Positions 62,633 through 64,000 of a DNA stretch of 64,000 bases are shown here, piece after piece. Every line of letters starts with the position of its first letter. Within the stretch, counting starts at the first letter, position 1. The translations under genes were made by a program, and so were the position numbers. The DNA is taken from positions 62,001-126,000 of the forward strand of contig CAYURD010000002.1 in NCBI GenBank assembly GCA_964446865.1, read 5' to 3'. The stretch is from Glaciecola sp964446865 (GTDB lineage Bacteria > Pseudomonadota > Gammaproteobacteria > Enterobacterales > Alteromonadaceae). A model generated the notes under the pieces. The model was not told the DNA's origin. It searched no databases and saw only the letters and a list, made by a program, of their open reading frames with translations.

Positions 62633-63441
62633 AGATGGTCTGGCTGGTTAACGCTCTGGTCATTAGCGCTCTGGTCATTAGCGCCCTGGGTCTTTCCTTC
62701 TAGTAAACTGTTCAAAAACGCTTCTTTTGAGATAGGACAAAATTCGATTGAATCCCCGACTTCAAACCCCTGCGAAAAATCGGGTCTATTGAGGCAATTT
62801 GTATAGCCAATTATGTGCCATCCACCCGGAGAAGCCTGCGGATAAATAGCGGTTTGTCTATCGGCAATAGCAACCGCGCCTGCGGGTACTTTTACGCGGG
62901 GAGTCGATAACCTTGGTGTGCTCAGAGCACTTGGCAACTGACCTAAATAAGCGAAATTGGGCATAAAACCTACTGCATATACTCGATAAGCGTGGCCATG
63001 ATGCATCTTAATGATGTCGTCTATTGTAAGACCTGTTTGTTGGCTAATCTCAGCGAGATCATTTGGATATTTTTTATCGAGCCCGCTATTTATGTAAGAA
63101 TCTATGTAAGAATCTGCACCAGCACCTATATCTTCGTAGCATACCAACACTTTAAAGGTGTTACTTTTACGTTCATGAATATCTGCTAAGTTCAATGTTG
63201 ACAGCCACCGACTAACACGATAGTAGTCTGTTTGCAGGATATCAAACTCGATAAGAAGCGCATTAAACGAAGCTATCAGGTCAATCACAAAACTAGCATC
63301 TTCAAGTTGTATGGCATGAAGCCACATTTGAATGTTTTCGTTATCATCATCAAAAATGACGACCGCAGATTGAGACACAGCTTCAAGATGATATTTTTGG
63401 TGAATGACGCTTTTGTGACTCTGATTAAATCGTGTCAGCAT
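62629..63441 (-). CDS. pxpB: 5-oxoprolinase subunit PxpB (KipI/allophanate hydrolase subunit 1-like)
   Basis: 270 residues. The AHS1 domain is shown by LVCYEDIGAGADSYID region, then TIDDIIKMHHGHAYRVYAVGFMPNFAYLGQLP and VPAGAVAIADRQTAIYPQASPGGWHIIG, the most conserved stretch. The N-terminal half is degenerate. The last 20 residues contain a repeat (NDQSANDQSVN) created by a 15-bp tandem duplication, so the extreme C-terminus is variable and unlikely to be functional. It lies 8 bases after pxpA and overlaps pxpC. Confidence 0.9.
   Translation of the reverse strand: MLTRFNQSHKSVIHQKYHLEAVSQSAVVIFDDDNENIQMWLHAIQLEDASFVIDLIASFNALLIEFDILQTDYYRVSRWLSTLNLADIHERKSNTFKVLVCYEDIGAGADSYIDSYINSGLDKKYPNDLAEISQQTGLTIDDIIKMHHGHAYRVYAVGFMPNFAYLGQLPSALSTPRLSTPRVKVPAGAVAIADRQTAIYPQASPGGWHIIGYTNCLNRPDFSQGFEVGDSIEFCPISKEAFLNSLLEGKTQGANDQSANDQSVNQPDHL
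62652..62681. repeat. 15-bp tandem duplication in the 3' end of pxpB
   Basis: CGCTCTGGTCATTAG is present twice without change (62652-62666, 62667-62681), followed by a partial third copy. In the minus-strand frame it encodes the repeated NDQSA. It is a length-variable C-terminal tail and not a separate element. Confidence 0.75.
63091..63114. repeat. 12-bp tandem duplication within pxpB
   Basis: TATGTAAGAATC occurs twice in a row (63091-63102, 63103-63114), keeping the frame and giving the DSYIDSYIN repetition at about residues 110-118. It is inside the poorly conserved part of PxpB. Confidence 0.75.
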
Positions 63442-63449
63442 ATAAACAA

Positions 63450-64000
63450 TTACGAAAAATGAGCATCAAGGATTAGCCGGATGTCTTGGCATAGCGCTAA
63501 AGCTGATGGCGAGTCACCGTGGACGCACAGAGTATCAACGAGTAGTTTAATTTTTTGACCACTGTGAGTAATCATTTCTTTGTTACTGAGAAGTGTTTTG
63601 ACCTGTTGTATGGCTTGTTTATTATTTAAGACTGCATTGTGTTGAGTGCGAGGTATTAACAAGCCTTTGTCATCATACGCTCTGTCAGAAAAGCCTTCGT
63701 AGCGTAATTCAATATCATAGCTTTCAGCTAAGGCAATGTGCTTCTCATTATCGAGTAATGCCTGTATCACCAAGGGTAAGCTAAAGTGGTAAGTCGATAA
63801 GGCAATAAGTATAGATTCGAATATTGCCAGGTCTCTCATCATATCGTTATACAGAGCGCCGTGAGGTTTAACATAATCGACGCTAGCGCCTTGGCATTTA
63901 GCCATGCCTTCTAGCGTGGCAATTTGAGCATGGATAAAAGCAGTTAGCTCATTGCGAGGCATTACCATTGAGCGTCGACCAAAGCCCTGTATATCAGGGT
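63450..64000 (-). CDS. pxpA: 5-oxoprolinase subunit PxpA (LamB/YcsF family), 5' part cut by window edge
   Basis: The frame stays open to the window edge; the nearest in-frame ATG (63968) is internal, because the preceding codons read PDIQGFGRRS, the conserved YPDxQGFGRR motif of YcsF proteins. The visible C-terminal 183 residues include VKPHGALYNDMM, ALAESYDIELRYEGFSDRAYDDKGLLIPR and the terminal LCVHGDSPSALAL. PxpA completes ATP-dependent opening of 5-oxoproline to glutamate. It is the first of the pxpA-pxpB-pxpC operon, with pxpB 8 bases downstream. Confidence 0.92.
   Translation of the reverse strand, partial: PDIQGFGRRSMVMPRNELTAFIHAQIATLEGMAKCQGASVDYVKPHGALYNDMMRDLAIFESILIALSTYHFSLPLVIQALLDNEKHIALAESYDIELRYEGFSDRAYDDKGLLIPRTQHNAVLNNKQAIQQVKTLLSNKEMITHSGQKIKLLVDTLCVHGDSPSALALCQDIRLILDAHFS

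Noticed and set aside
62621..62806. Plus-strand 61-codon frame opposite the end of pxpB
   Set aside because: It is antisense to pxpB and driven by the 15-bp duplication; no ribosome binding site.

Overview
The window looks like a chromosomal segment of a marine gammaproteobacterium, most likely of the order Alteromonadales (inference from gene content and moderate-to-low GC; no rRNA is present to confirm it). Pointers are an E. coli-like CysK, Fur and FldA, an NhaD-type sodium/proton antiporter, a GlyGly-CTERM protease together with a rhombosortase, a double-lipoyl branched-chain keto acid dehydrogenase E2, ETF/ETF-QO genes, a TonB-dependent receptor and many exported peptidases. Genes are dense, both strands are used, and no phage, insertion sequence, CRISPR array, tRNA or rRNA was seen. 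One 100-base run of N (48962-49061) is an assembly gap.

Layout. 1-903: a nucleoside-recognition (SpmA/SpmB-like) membrane protein cut by the window edge; 1139-2479: exported M24 peptidase; 2480-2912: a possible small RNA with a strong terminator. 2913-10741 (all minus): acyl-CoA thioesterase II, a Hanks-type kinase behind rlmJ, and the three-gene branched-chain keto acid dehydrogenase operon (E1 alpha, E1 beta, E2; no E3 nearby). 11278-15501: a large subtilisin-like protease with a GlyGly-CTERM tail. 15475-19833 (minus): a tightly packed moxR / VWA / rluF / MATE operon. 20234-25988 (plus): cysK, nhaD, a GH5 glycosidase, a small lipoprotein and an EamA transporter. 26006-34477: gamma-glutamyltranspeptidase, rhombosortase, an S9 peptidase, exported glutathione peroxidase, a Cys/Met-metabolism PLP enzyme and an NRDE/TANGO2 protein. 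34599-39636: an aromatic/aspartate aminotransferase, a dispersed inverted repeat, then acyl-CoA dehydrogenase, MDR oxidoreductase and SDR (minus). 39911-44378: a DJ-1/AraC regulator, a TonB-dependent receptor with a very good sigma-70 promoter, and a second EamA transporter. 44419-48812: RND efflux pump and its adaptor. 49213-51125: a divergent tryptophan-dioxygenase-family protein coupled to a kynureninase-like enzyme. 51218-55673: etfBA divergent from ETF-QO and ybfF, with a palindromic operator between them. 55758-60591: DUF2788, fldA, a TPR-like membrane protein, a chemotaxis receptor and fur. 60649-64000 (minus): D-amino acid aminotransferase and the 5-oxoprolinase genes pxpA (cut by the window edge), pxpB and pxpC.

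How the genes fit together. A large share serves amino acid and peptide use: secreted or surface proteases (M24, S8, S9), gamma-glutamyltranspeptidase and 5-oxoprolinase (glutathione and pyroglutamate salvage), branched-chain keto acid oxidation, tryptophan-type catabolism, and electron delivery from acyl-CoA dehydrogenases through ETF and ETF-QO to quinone. The rhombosortase at 27955 is the expected processing enzyme for the GlyGly-CTERM protease at 11278. The most interesting observations are the TDO-family protein whose substrate loop is replaced and which sits in a two-gene operon without a formamidase; the candidate sRNA at about 2685-2869; the operator-promoter of the TonB receptor; and the kinase and MoxR/VWA operons coupled to rRNA-modification genes.
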